Part shown: positions 32,836-42,320 of the stretch, piece after piece
Position numbering within the stretch: the first letter of the stretch is position 1
Layout: each line of letters begins with the position of its first letter
Source: Erythrobasidium yunnanense
Lineage: Eukaryota > Basidiomycota > Cystobasidiomycetes > Erythrobasidiales > Erythrobasidiaceae
Assembly (NCBI GenBank): GCA_001600175.1
Contig: BCJC01000009.1
Span: 62,001 to 126,000, forward strand
DNA: 64,000 nt
Direction: 5' to 3'
Notes under the pieces: generated by a model
What the model was told of the DNA's origin: nothing
What the model saw: only the letters and a program-made list of their open reading frames with translations
The model's database searches: none
Program-made: the position numbers and the translations under genes

Positions 32836-34113
32836 TCACTCGGCATCTTTCCATTCCAGTGTGACGTCTCTCGCTGCCAGTGCTCTCGTCAGAGCGGGCC
32901 CGTCTGCTCTCGCTCTCTTGATGTCGTCGTCTGGCTCGGCCCATCGAAACGCATACGGTGTGGTGATGCGGACTGACTTCAGCATTGGAAATGGCATGGC
33001 CCCACTAGGCTCTCCGTCCTCTCGTGCGGTCGCTAACCGCCGGAGTAGAGTATTCGGCTTTTGCGTTTCCAGCTCGAGGCTGGTAAGCTCGGTACCGTAT
33101 ACGAAGGATGCGGGAAGACTGCTGAGATAGTTATCTGTGGCCGACTGCTCGGCAATGCGCTCGTTGGGGAATTTTAGGGTCAGATCTCGTACATCAAGTA
33201 ATTTGCCCTCGTGAACGAGAAGCGAAAAGGTTGATGCATTGAGACCGATGGCGACATTGCGAGTCTCGGAGGGAAGAAGAGCGAGGACTAGATCTGCTTC
33301 CATGGGCAGCTGAGAGATGCCCGAGAAAAGCATTGTCAACGAGTGCGGATAGATAGCCAGTGATTTGATTTGTCGAGCCGGAGCGGCACAGGCAATGTTA
33401 TGCAAGGATTCGTAGATATTGAAAGAGGCGAGATCCGCACTGAATCTGAAACTTTTCAGATCCGGAAAGTCGTTGAGGAAATGCTGGAACAGCTCAAGGT
33501 ATATCTCGTCCGAAGCAGGACAGTATAACTCGTGCAGGTCGATTTTTTGTATGTTTCTGAAGCCGGCAGTAACCTCCATCACCTTTCGCAGCAACTCTAC
33601 TTCCCAAAGACCGTGGATGCTGACAGACGTAATGTGCCTCAAACTCTGCAGAGTAGCTTTAAGATCGGGAGCTAAAGTCGTCCTTGCAGTGCTTAGAGTG
33701 TGGTAGGCGGACAGCTGTAGTGCAGTAACGGTATGAACGGATCGGAGAATTCGCAGCACCAGCATTCTGTACTCGACATAGGCGGCGGAAGTCGTGAGGT
33801 TGGCCGCCGGCTCGCCATTGATGAGACGCGCACCGCGCGCACTGCTTGATCCACGTCTACCTTGAAAGCGCGAGCATGCCTGAGGAAGGTGCGTGATCTT
33901 GATAGGAAGCGGAGTCGATCCAGATCAGGCGTTTCGGGATCCAGATTACACCACCCGCGATACTGAAGATGCCGACATGACTTGTACACCCGACAGTTTG
34001 ACAATATAAGGCAGCGGAGGTCTTGCTGGTCTAGATGCCTTGCGATCTCTTCAAGGATTTCGGGCGGGAGCCTGGCGAGAGTCTTCTTCGCGGTTGCACT
34101 ATCACATACCAGT
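32836..34113 (-). CDS. F-box/leucine-rich protein, array member A (5' end and one junction uncertain)
   Basis: First of five tandem paralogs. F-box: LPPEILEEIARHLDQQDLRC, then the family motif HLQYRGWCNL. The LRR-like region runs from about 33790 to the stop and ends with the family tail VTLEWKDAE. The F-box part and the LRR part lie in different frames. A 50 nt GT-AG intron (33786-33835) would join them in phase, but its acceptor is GAG and no paralog has an intron there, so either a new weak intron or a frameshift is possible. The start codon was not found; the reading frame is open to about 34130 and an upstream exon is likely. F-box proteins select substrates for SCF ubiquitin ligases. 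Confidence 0.6.
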
Positions 34114-34971
34114 AATACTTGATCAGGGTTGGACTATGTTGCGCCCTCTTTCCCTGGAGGCTTTACAATCGAACCTGCAATTCTGATCTTTCACACCCTA
34201 CCGTCGAATGTGCTCGATGAGCCAGCTACATTGCCCAGTAGCGACGAATCAGGACTATCTGACGAAGCAGACTATTCGCGGCCGGATTGCAGACCATGCA
34301 TGGAACTTGACGCATTAAGCCATGACAGCACCTGTCCCATCTCTTCTAGCTGTTGTGTAAGCAACGAGCTTGCTCTGGTATGTTGCTTGTACTCGATGGA
34401 AGAAGTCGTCTGCCTTTCCAGCGCTCTGGGTCGCCAGTAGTCAATCTTTTGGAAGAGAGCGCGAGGATGTAGAGCAGCGGTTACGACTGGCGTTTCAATG
34501 AAGGTGTGCAACAGCGATAGTATATGCTTGATACGAATCGTTACTCGGCTTTCGCATTCGTTGTGGTGAGAGAGTAACCCGCACTTTCTCCGCAAAAAGA
34601 CGGTGCCCACTACTAGGGTGACGGCTAAATGTCAATATCATTAAGTACCGACACGGTACTTATATATGCTTCGAGCAGAGCAGAGAGGTACAAAGAAGCT
34701 GTGCTGACAACGAGTCTGTATGTCCTGTAGGTGACGATTGGGCATGGACAAATAGATCACTCTGGTGTGATATCGCAGCAAGAATTATTCTGCACCTTCC
34801 CACCCAAATGACACACCCCTCTTGGCTAGCGCCTCTCTGAAGTCGGAGCCTAATGATCTGGCTTTCTCGTAGTCCAGCCCGTCCAAATATCAGCCAGAGT
34901 AGCGATTTCGGAGCGTGGTTCAGTGTGGAAGGGACATTTTGTCTTGCAACGTGTATCTTTAAGCTCACCCG
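34114..34971. other. Intergenic region within the F-box array
   Basis: Probably holds the 5' exon and promoter of member A, and the place where the missing C-terminal part of member B would lie. A reading that could be an A exon (SSDSPDSSLLGN) occurs near 34247. No other gene seen. Confidence 0.45.
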
Positions 34972-35946
34972 CTATCCTCGAGATTCCGTTCGACTCCGAA
35001 CGGTTGAGGCCGATAGTGTCGATACGACCGCCGATTCTGCCAGCAGGTAGGTGGTCGAAGGTGAATTTGAACGCAGCTGTATGAACAGCGATTTGTACCT
35101 TCGACGTGGCGCTGCAATAGCAGCTGCCCTCAACGAAGCGACGACTGCTCCTCCCTCGACAGACACGCCTAGCTCCAGGCTGACCAGTTCAGGAAAAGCT
35201 TGAAGCACGTAATTGAAGAACTCCAAGTGGATGCCAGCCGATCTGAAGTGGAGGTCTTCTACCTCGATGCGCTGAACTCGGCTGAAGCAGTCTGTCATAC
35301 TCTTCAGCATCTTGAAAGAGTGATCCTGCCACAGACCATGAATGGCCAATCTCTTGACCCTGACACAGCTTTGTATGGCAGATATGATGCCGCTTGAGAT
35401 AGATCTCATAAGAGGGCCATCTAGTCTCATACACACGAAATGCAGAGCAGAGACCTCGCGGACCGAGTGCAGGATGTGTATGACCAGTTCCTCGTATTCC
35501 TCGTCCCGAGGGGAGGACATAGGGCTTGAGTGGTCGGTGTACAGTAGAGCTATCTTGAAGGCATGCGCATGCTTGAGAAAGACATCTGATGCGGCCCACG
35601 ATCGCAATCTGCCCATATGGTCAGGCGTAGATATTGACAGATCCCACCACCCTCGGTACCGTAGGTGCTTCGATGTCTCGTAAATTCGGGAGTTTGAGCA
35701 TATATAGCTTTGCAGATCTCGGGTCTCAAGATGAGCCCCGACGTTTTCCAAGACTGCGCCTGGAATCCTGGCGAAGTCGAGCTGCAGGGGCCGTATAGCA
35801 CTGTTGGGACAGCCGTAAGCGACTAATAGAACGTGGAAGGTGCGCTGATGCATCAAACGTACCCGCTCATATGATTGCCGGAAGCATGCATGTCGCGCGG
35901 ACCCAATGAGCCAGTGTACAGTAGGTGGACGAGAAGTCAGTGTCAA
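34972..35946 (-). CDS. F-box/leucine-rich protein, array member B, C-terminally truncated
   Basis: Open frame of 324 codons. It has the family F-box region (IPGAVLENVGAHLETRDLQ), then HLRYRGWWDLS, FLKHAHAFKIA, HILHSVREVSALHF and APRRRYKSLFIQL. It then stops about 130 residues before the family end, so the segment with LELxT and the closing LEW motif is missing and is not found downstream. It is likely a truncated, perhaps non-functional copy. The segment 35858-35778 could be an 81 nt in-frame stop-free intron (GTACGT...CTGCAG), as it interrupts the N-terminal region just before the F-box. Confidence 0.6.
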   Translation of the reverse strand: MTLTSRPPTVHWLIGSARHACFRQSYERVRLMHQRTFHVLLVAYGCPNSAIRPLQLDFARIPGAVLENVGAHLETRDLQSYICSNSRIYETSKHLRYRGWWDLSISTPDHMGRLRSWAASDVFLKHAHAFKIALLYTDHSSPMSSPRDEEYEELVIHILHSVREVSALHFVCMRLDGPLMRSISSGIISAIQSCVRVKRLAIHGLWQDHSFKMLKSMTDCFSRVQRIEVEDLHFRSAGIHLEFFNYVLQAFPELVSLELGVSVEGGAVVASLRAAAIAAPRRRYKSLFIQLRSNSPSTTYLLAESAVVSTLSASTVRSRTESRG

Positions 35947-35969
35947 AAGGAGGAAGCAGGTAGCTGGTC

Positions 35970-36026
35970 TTATAGCAAACCTTGCAGCTATATTGCTCGT
36001 ATTATAGCGAACCTTGTAGCTATATT
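35970..36026. repeat. Direct repeat upstream of F-box member B
   Basis: Two 25 nt copies of TTATAGCRAACCTTGYAGCT plus ATATT, starting at 35970 and 36002 (period 32). They differ at two positions and lie just upstream of the member B reading frame. Confidence 0.8.
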
Positions 36027-36445
36027 CAGAGCGATGGGCGGTGTCAGGGTATTATTGATAGAAATGGTTTGCGTCCGCCTGATCTACGTTTCGGTACAGC
36101 TATTGGCGATGTCTTCCTGTATTGTGTCCTGTTTGCAGAGGTGAATAGACGTATCGGCAAGCGGCAACGATGTGATCTGTTCGAGAGTGCTTTTGCTGTT
36201 CAAGCGTGAATGCAATGTCGACCGCGCGGAGAAGCGAGGTGTATAATCAGGACGACCACTTTTGGTTTGAGACGTCTGACAATAGAGCGACCTTGCTCTG
36301 CGGGCATCAGATATAGGGTGAAGGCCAACCTGCATTTTTGCAGAGCAAGATTGATTGTATTACAGTCAGATCATTACATGCACCAGATACAACGGTGCAG
36401 ACAAAGCCGACAAGTATAAGGCTACCGGCCCAAGCAACTGCCAGG

Positions 36446-37959
36446 TCACCTTTCAATAGGCGTCGAAAGTTGTCGCCATACTTCTTTGGGAGTCAAGCAT
36501 CGATCAATATCCTCCCATTCGAGAACCACCCCTCTGTTTGCCATAGCTGCCCGTAGGACGATAGCCTGTGCCTCAGCCTTTTCGCGATCTCCATCATTTT
36601 GCAACATCCAGCCAGGATTTGCGATTCGAAGGTGGAGGAGCTTTGGAAAAGGTATAGCTGGGTCTGTTCCGACATTGCCCTTCTCATTTGCTATCTCCAT
36701 GGCTAATGCAAAAGGTGAGATACTGATCAATTCGAGAGAAGTGATCTGGTTGTTGTAGATAAAGGAAGAAGGTAGCGTGTCTAAGTAATTGTCCGTCGAT
36801 GCTATATCCCGATGAAGCTCCAAAGGAAACGCGAGACTGAGATTCTGGACGCCAAGGTACATCCCTCGGTCGACTAACTCTGCAAAGGCAGACGCGTTCA
36901 TCCCTAGCTTCATAGCAGAAGTCGCTTTCGCCGCTAAAGGCGCAAGTATCGAGACAATGTCGGCCTCCTCCGAGGAGTAGTGGATCTTGGCGCCAGATAT
37001 GGAGTAAGGCAGAATGGCCAGGGACTTGTAAGGCCGTGCGGGTGCTGCCTGAGCAGCTGTCTTCAAAGACTTGATTACTTCATGTTTCTCGATGCGCACA
37101 CCAAGCTCAAGGCTTTCCAGGTGCGGAAAGGCTCGGAATATGTGATTGAAGAAGTCTAGGTGGATATCGGCTCCTCGAAAGTGCAAGCCCTGTACTTCGA
37201 TTCGACGAAGATGCACAAAGTGGCTTGTGATAACCTTCAACTCCCGGAAAGATGGGACGTGCCAAAGACCGGTTATCTTGATCGTCTGTACATCGCTACA
37301 GCTTTGAAGGGCTTCTTTAACGTCTGGACAGACTCGACTGATATGAGTTGGCGCTGCCATATGAAAGTCGAAATGCAGCGAGGTGACCTTTGCAAATCGC
37401 AGAATTCTGGTCACTAGTCCCTCGTACTCGTCCACTGGAAAAGCAGGCGAGGGTCTGACTTGGCGTGGCCGTGCGCGTGGAACGGGATATATCAGAGAGA
37501 CCCTGAATGCATGAGCATATCGGAGAAAATCGACCGATGAAGCCCACGAGCGTAATTTTGCCAGGTGTGCTGGCGTGCGTTTAGATAGATCCCACCATCC
37601 TCTTTATCTCAGATGTTGGCATGCTGCATGCATGCGTGAGCTTGACAAGAGGAGATTACTGAGGTCTTCAGTGCCAAGGTAGCTTCCGATCGCTTGCAGC
37701 AGTTCTGGCGAGATTGAGATCCTGAACGAGGTTACATATCTGTGTATATGAGGTACTGCATTAGCATTGCTAGAACTGATATTCAGGCGACGTAAAGCTG
37801 GCCATACCTTGGTGTTTGGGTGTTGGGACCAGAGACCTCCAAAGAATGCAGCGAGGGGGCCGGAAAATCTGGTGCTAGGACAGAGCCAAGGTGACATGTG
37901 GACGAGGCGACTTTCAGTTCCTCTGGCTCCGCAGATGGCGATACGAGAGGATGCGACAT
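36446..37959 (-). pseudogene. F-box/leucine-rich protein, array member C, interrupted by one in-frame stop
   Basis: Exons on the minus strand: 37959-37808 and 37739-36446, about 482 codons. The plan is the same as member D: a short phase-2 first exon, then one long exon. The F-box is ISPELLQAIGSYLGTEDLSN. The codon at 37606-37604 is TAA exactly where the family has Tyr in HLRYRGWWDL. Both sides are otherwise open and well conserved, through FLRYAHAFRVSL, GLVTRILRFAKVTSLHF and NYLDTLPSSFIYN to the closing GVVLEWEDID. No intron can remove the stop. This is one recent inactivating change, a sequence error, or a case of read-through. The rest shows no decay. Confidence 0.65.
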
Positions 37960-38563
37960 TCTTGCTGTTGGCTCCGCACCACGATGAAGGGTGTAAGCGA
38001 TTTGTTCAAGTAGTCGGTACAAGAATAAGACGGTATCGCAGAGGCAGTGTCGTTGAGCAGGCTCAAGCGAAGAAGAACGAGTCGGGCATCTCGAGGCGGG
38101 TCAACGATGCGTTTGGGCAGGCGGAGTCATGCCGTCTTCTAGCAGCTGCAATGACTTCGCACATCTTGAATAACAGGACGATGTGCTTGAGTGCTTGCGT
38201 TGAGCTGTTCCAACCACTTGGAGAAGAGAAGCGAACAGGCGAAGATTGGTTCAAGCTGACCCTTCAGAAGAAAGAACATATGCCGAAAAAGAGATCTCTG
38301 TATGCAGAGCGTGGATGTTGCAGCAACAACGAAAGTTACGCCCGATCTACCTGCTTCAGTGACCCACAGGACACGCATCATCTGACATAGAGTTTCTAGT
38401 ATTGCAAGAGTTCAGCTAGATCGTCTGCTTGAACTCTGAAAGTATCTGCTAGCATGCACGACTAGGACTCCCTCCGGCTATAGGACGGCGGGGCTCGATA
38501 TTGTATGGAAAGGGGGAAATAAACTGGCTGCACACGAGACAATGTATTCCTGGCAATATGTGT
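37960..38563. other. Intergenic region between F-box members C and D
   Basis: Holds the promoter of member C. A 207-codon plus-strand frame (37767-38390) overlaps the antisense of member C exon 1 and has no conserved feature, so it is not called. Confidence 0.5.
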
Positions 38564-40107
38564 TTAGATATCCACATATCCCCACTCAAGTGCAATGCCA
38601 CGATATTTGAGGGAACTTCTTAATCTCGCACCCTTCTTTCTGAAACCTCGAAGGTCTAGCTCATGGCAACTCCAATCAGGCAGGGATGCGCGAATGACGC
38701 GAAGAAGCGGGAATGGCGCTGCTCCTGAAGGATGTCCATGAGCCTCCGGGATCGCCAACTCCATGATTACCCCTTCAGGAATGATGGTCTTCAGCTCGAG
38801 AGTAGAGACCTTGTTACTGTAGATGAAGGCATCGGGGAGAGCCTTCCAGTAGTTTCCCGTATGTATGAAGCCAAGAGGTGTGACTTCCATAGGGTAACTG
38901 ATACTGAGGGAGGTCACGCCGGATAAGTCGTAAGTCTGAGCCAATCTCGCCAGAGTTCGGATATTGACGCCAAGGGTTCTACATATACGCGCAGGATCGT
39001 GTGCCTGCTGTATACCCAGCAGAGATGCGATGATTTTGGCTTCTGATAAAGCGCGCTCCTCTTCTTCCGCAAAAGCGACTTGATTGGACATTTCCCGGAA
39101 AGAACTGGGTATAACAGCCAAAGCCGTGTAATTGCGAGCAGGAGCAGCAAGTACGGCCTCCTCCAGGGCGAGAGGGATCTGAGCATCGTCGAAATAGAGG
39201 CTCATCGAAAGACTTCTCAAGCCTGAGAAACCTTGGAAAACATACTTAAAAAAAGCTCGCGATGGCTCTAGTGATTCGAGATCCAGACCATGGATATGCA
39301 GCTCCTGAAGTTCGGTGAAGTTCGGGAGCAGTCCATCCAGGATCTGGTAGATTTCCGCATTCCAAAAGCCACTGATGTGCAATTCCTTAACTCCGCGACA
39401 GCGCTGGAGTGCTTCCTCGATGGCAGAGGTGATGCAGTTTCTCGGGCTAGAGTTGCGGAAGCGTGTACTAGATAGCTGCAAGCATGAGACCTCATGAGCT
39501 CCCTGCAAGATACGAGCTACAGCTTCGTGCGCTTGTCCCAGCAGCGAAGCCGGACCGACAACTTCAGCATTAGGTGAAGATACGGACGTCTTGCAGCTTC
39601 GCGCCAGGTCCAGCTTGAAGGCGCGAGCATAATAGAGGAAATCCCTAGAATTGGACCATGCGAATAGACGATGTATAGGAGTTTGCGCCGATAGGTCCCA
39701 CCACCCACGGTACATCTGATGTCGACATGCTTTGTGTAATGTCGAGCTTGTTGACGCGAGAGCGGCAATCTCTTTTGCGCTGAGATACGTTCCTATTTTC
39801 TGCAGGATTTCGATTGGCATGCTGATGAGTAGAGCTCGAGATGATCTGCTTTGGAGATGAAAAATATGTACAGAGCGTGTTAGGGCACTGAAAGCGAGTG
39901 TGCGGAAGCATAGGACGCGACTTACGTTTGCTCATGGAAGGTTGAGTTACCGAGAGAGCTGGGCGAGCTGGCTACAGGGGTACCAGCATACGTAGGATTG
40001 CCTGACTCTACATCAGGGTCCGTCGCGTTTGCAGATTCCTGCGCTGCGTCGCTCAAGGCGCGTGGATCCATCGCGAAATTCTTGGAGAGAGCCAGCCAGC
40101 TAGCCAT
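38564..40107 (-). CDS. F-box/leucine-rich protein, array member D
   Basis: Exons on the minus strand: 40107-39926 and 39848-38564, giving 488 aa. The first exon encodes a disordered N-terminus (MASWLALSKNFAMDPRALSD). After the 77 nt intron comes the F-box (MPIEILQKIGTYLSAKEIAA), then MYRGWWDLSAQTPIHRL and FLYYARAFKLDL, then LRR-like repeats (ELHISGFWNAEIY; ELHIHGLDLES; GLRSLSMSLYFD) and the family C-terminus GAAPFPLLRVIRASLPDW ... GIALEWGYVDI. It appears intact. Likely an SCF adaptor by its F-box; the target is unknown. Confidence 0.82.
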
Positions 40108-40648
40108 TCTCTCACGACTCGTATCTCTTCAGATGAATGTGCTGAAGTTTGCAAGTCTCTCAGGCTGCATTCGCTGGAACAATGGCCGATCTTTTGTATC
40201 GAGCGTTCCGCAATGCGCGACTGTGACCTCGCAGGATATCGGGTCAGTAAGTCGAGCCCAGAGAACTACTCGTGATGAGATGTGCGCGAACGCGAGCGAG
40301 AGGCACGCTTTCGGAATGGTACGAAGCTGACCCTGGAGTTTGCCGTCCGCCAAGGTTACCTCCGTCAGCTTATACAAGAGGAGCAATTCATGCACAGAAT
40401 AATCTTAAAGCATCGATTGAATATCATGGTGCCTGTCTCTGCCCGTGCATGGGACAATAATTGTCTAGCAAAGCAAAGCTAAAGGTACAATGTTCTGCTT
40501 TATGCCCTGCCTCTCGGTCGTAGAAGGAGAGAAAGGCAGTACCCCGCATACTTTGACCATCCCTAGCTAGAAAGCAAGACCGTCTTTGCCTGAGTACGTA
40601 GTATCCTGTAAGAGCGGGCGGCGCCTCTTCGCTATTGCGCAGGCGGAA
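40108..40648. other. Intergenic region between F-box members D and E
   Basis: Promoter region of member D. An 88-codon minus-strand frame (40395-40129) has no family motif and is not called. Confidence 0.5.
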
Positions 40649-42157
40649 TCAACCTTCGTAACCCCATTCCAAAGCTACACCTCTGGTCTGTAAAACTTGC
40701 CTAAGGAGTGTGCCTGTCTCTCGACTAGTCTCTCGACTTCGCCTAGCCTTCCAGCGAGGTAGAGTAGCACGCAGGAGACAAAGACGTGGAAATGGCAGTG
40801 TCGTAGCACCTCTGCGAGTCTGCGGTGTCACGAGCGTCATGATAATGTCGTGCGGCTCCGATGTCTTGAGCTCGAGCGTGGTGATCTTGTTCTCATAGAC
40901 GAACGAGTCCGGAAGACACTCGACGAATATGTCTGTCCGCATTCTGCTGTAATCGTGACGAGCTTCCAGAGGGAAGCTCAGACTAAGAGAGGTGATGTTC
41001 AAGAAGTCGCGCACGTGCACTACTTCCGCAAGAGTCTGTGCATTGATGCCTATCGATCCGCATGATTGCCTCGTAATATCAGATGCTTCGAACGATAGTA
41101 GAGCGGCGATAGCTCTAGCTTCCGCCGCGATTAGATGTATCGGTGGAACACTGTCTGTTGGATACAGCGCTATAGCCAGGTGCTCATAGAGGCGAGAGGG
41201 AGCCGCCAGAGCAGCATCCTTCAGATCCTCCACGACATAGGTCTGTTCCACCCGGATCTCGATCGTGAGACTCTTCAGCTCAGGAAAGTCGTGGAAGATG
41301 TGCTTAAAAAATAGGCCAGCTGTGTCACCGGAGAATTGTGGATCATTCAAGTAGATGATTCGAAGGTCCTTGAGTGACGTAGTTATCTTCTGCAACGTTC
41401 GAAGGACTCCCGGGCTCCAGAAACCGCCAAGTTGCAAAGTTTGCAACTCCTGACGACGGCGCAATGCAAGCTTGGCGGTGTCGTCCAGCCATTCGCTACA
41501 CCAATGCGACTTGACAAGCTCGGACTTCCCGCATGTGATGTGCAAAGCTGAGACTTGACGAGCAGACTCGAAAATGCGAGTCACATAACCCTTGGCTATC
41601 TTGATTGGCTTCGAGGAAGGCACGCGTCCGCTATTTTGCGTATAATTCTGAAGCGGGTTAGGATGCAGGAGAGAAACCTTGAATGCTCGGGCATGCGCGA
41701 GAAAATTGCTAGAGACCGCCCAATCGTGCAGCGTATGCTCTGGACGGCTTTGGCATAGGTCCCACCATCCTTTGTAGAACTGATAGCGACACACTTTGTA
41801 TACGTGCGAGCTCGTCGACGTGAAAGCAGCGATGTCTATCGCGCATAGATAGGTACCAATCTTTTGCAGAATTTCGTTTGGCAGCTTTAGCAGACGAGGA
41901 AGAGGGCGTGGAGGGAGACTGTGTGTCATTGCTTCAGCTGTTAGCGAAACATCTAGATCCGAAAAACAGAGCACGCACGGCTGTTGATCGGATGCTGCAG
42001 ATAGCACACAGCCTTTCGCCTTGTCTGACGATAGACGAAGTCCTTCGAGTGATTCTGTGATTGCTTGACATGTATCTGGAGCCTTTATGATCGTGTTGTC
42101 TTGTGCGCACGACTCCATGGTCACGACCACGGACTGAGCTTGTATCAACGAGGCCAC
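40649..42157 (-). CDS. F-box/leucine-rich protein, array member E
   Basis: Single open frame of 502 codons, the longest and apparently intact member. N-terminal ~90 residues are disordered and include CVLCFSDLD. The F-box is LPNEILQKIGTYLCAIDIAA, almost identical to member D over its first ten residues. Then come YKGWWDLCQSRPEHTL, FLAHARAFKVSLL, LRR-like strands (LQTLQLGGFWS; LKSLTIEIRVE), ECLPDSFVYENKITTLELKT, LPFPRLCLLRATLPRW and the closing GVALEWGYEG. No intron was needed, unlike members C and D. It is divergent from the splicing-factor gene that follows, with a 163 nt gap. Confidence 0.82.
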   Translation of the reverse strand: MASLIQAQSVVVTMESCAQDNTIIKAPDTCQAITESLEGLRLSSDKAKGCVLSAASDQQPCVLCFSDLDVSLTAEAMTHSLPPRPLPRLLKLPNEILQKIGTYLCAIDIAAFTSTSSHVYKVCRYQFYKGWWDLCQSRPEHTLHDWAVSSNFLAHARAFKVSLLHPNPLQNYTQNSGRVPSSKPIKIAKGYVTRIFESARQVSALHITCGKSELVKSHWCSEWLDDTAKLALRRRQELQTLQLGGFWSPGVLRTLQKITTSLKDLRIIYLNDPQFSGDTAGLFFKHIFHDFPELKSLTIEIRVEQTYVVEDLKDAALAAPSRLYEHLAIALYPTDSVPPIHLIAAEARAIAALLSFEASDITRQSCGSIGINAQTLAEVVHVRDFLNITSLSLSFPLEARHDYSRMRTDIFVECLPDSFVYENKITTLELKTSEPHDIIMTLVTPQTRRGATTLPFPRLCLLRATLPRWKARRSRETSRETGTLLRQVLQTRGVALEWGYEG

Positions 42158-42320
42158 CTGTGACTACTGTAGATGCACGTCCAAACGAGCAGGGAATTGG
42201 TGGATGAGCTCGGATGCGAGTGACGCGGAAACTGCTCTGGTCTTGCCCGGTTCAACTTGTGTTTTATCGGTCTTTCGTAGTCAGCAAGTCACATCCAGGG
42301 ATTCAGCTTCTTGACGAGAC

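Noticed and set aside
33786-33835. Clear frameshift in F-box member A
   Set aside because: A 50 nt GT-AG intron in the right phase could also explain the frame change, so I report it as uncertain and not as a proven break.
37767-38390. 207-codon plus-strand open frame
   Set aside because: Antisense to the first exon and promoter of F-box member C, without any conserved feature.
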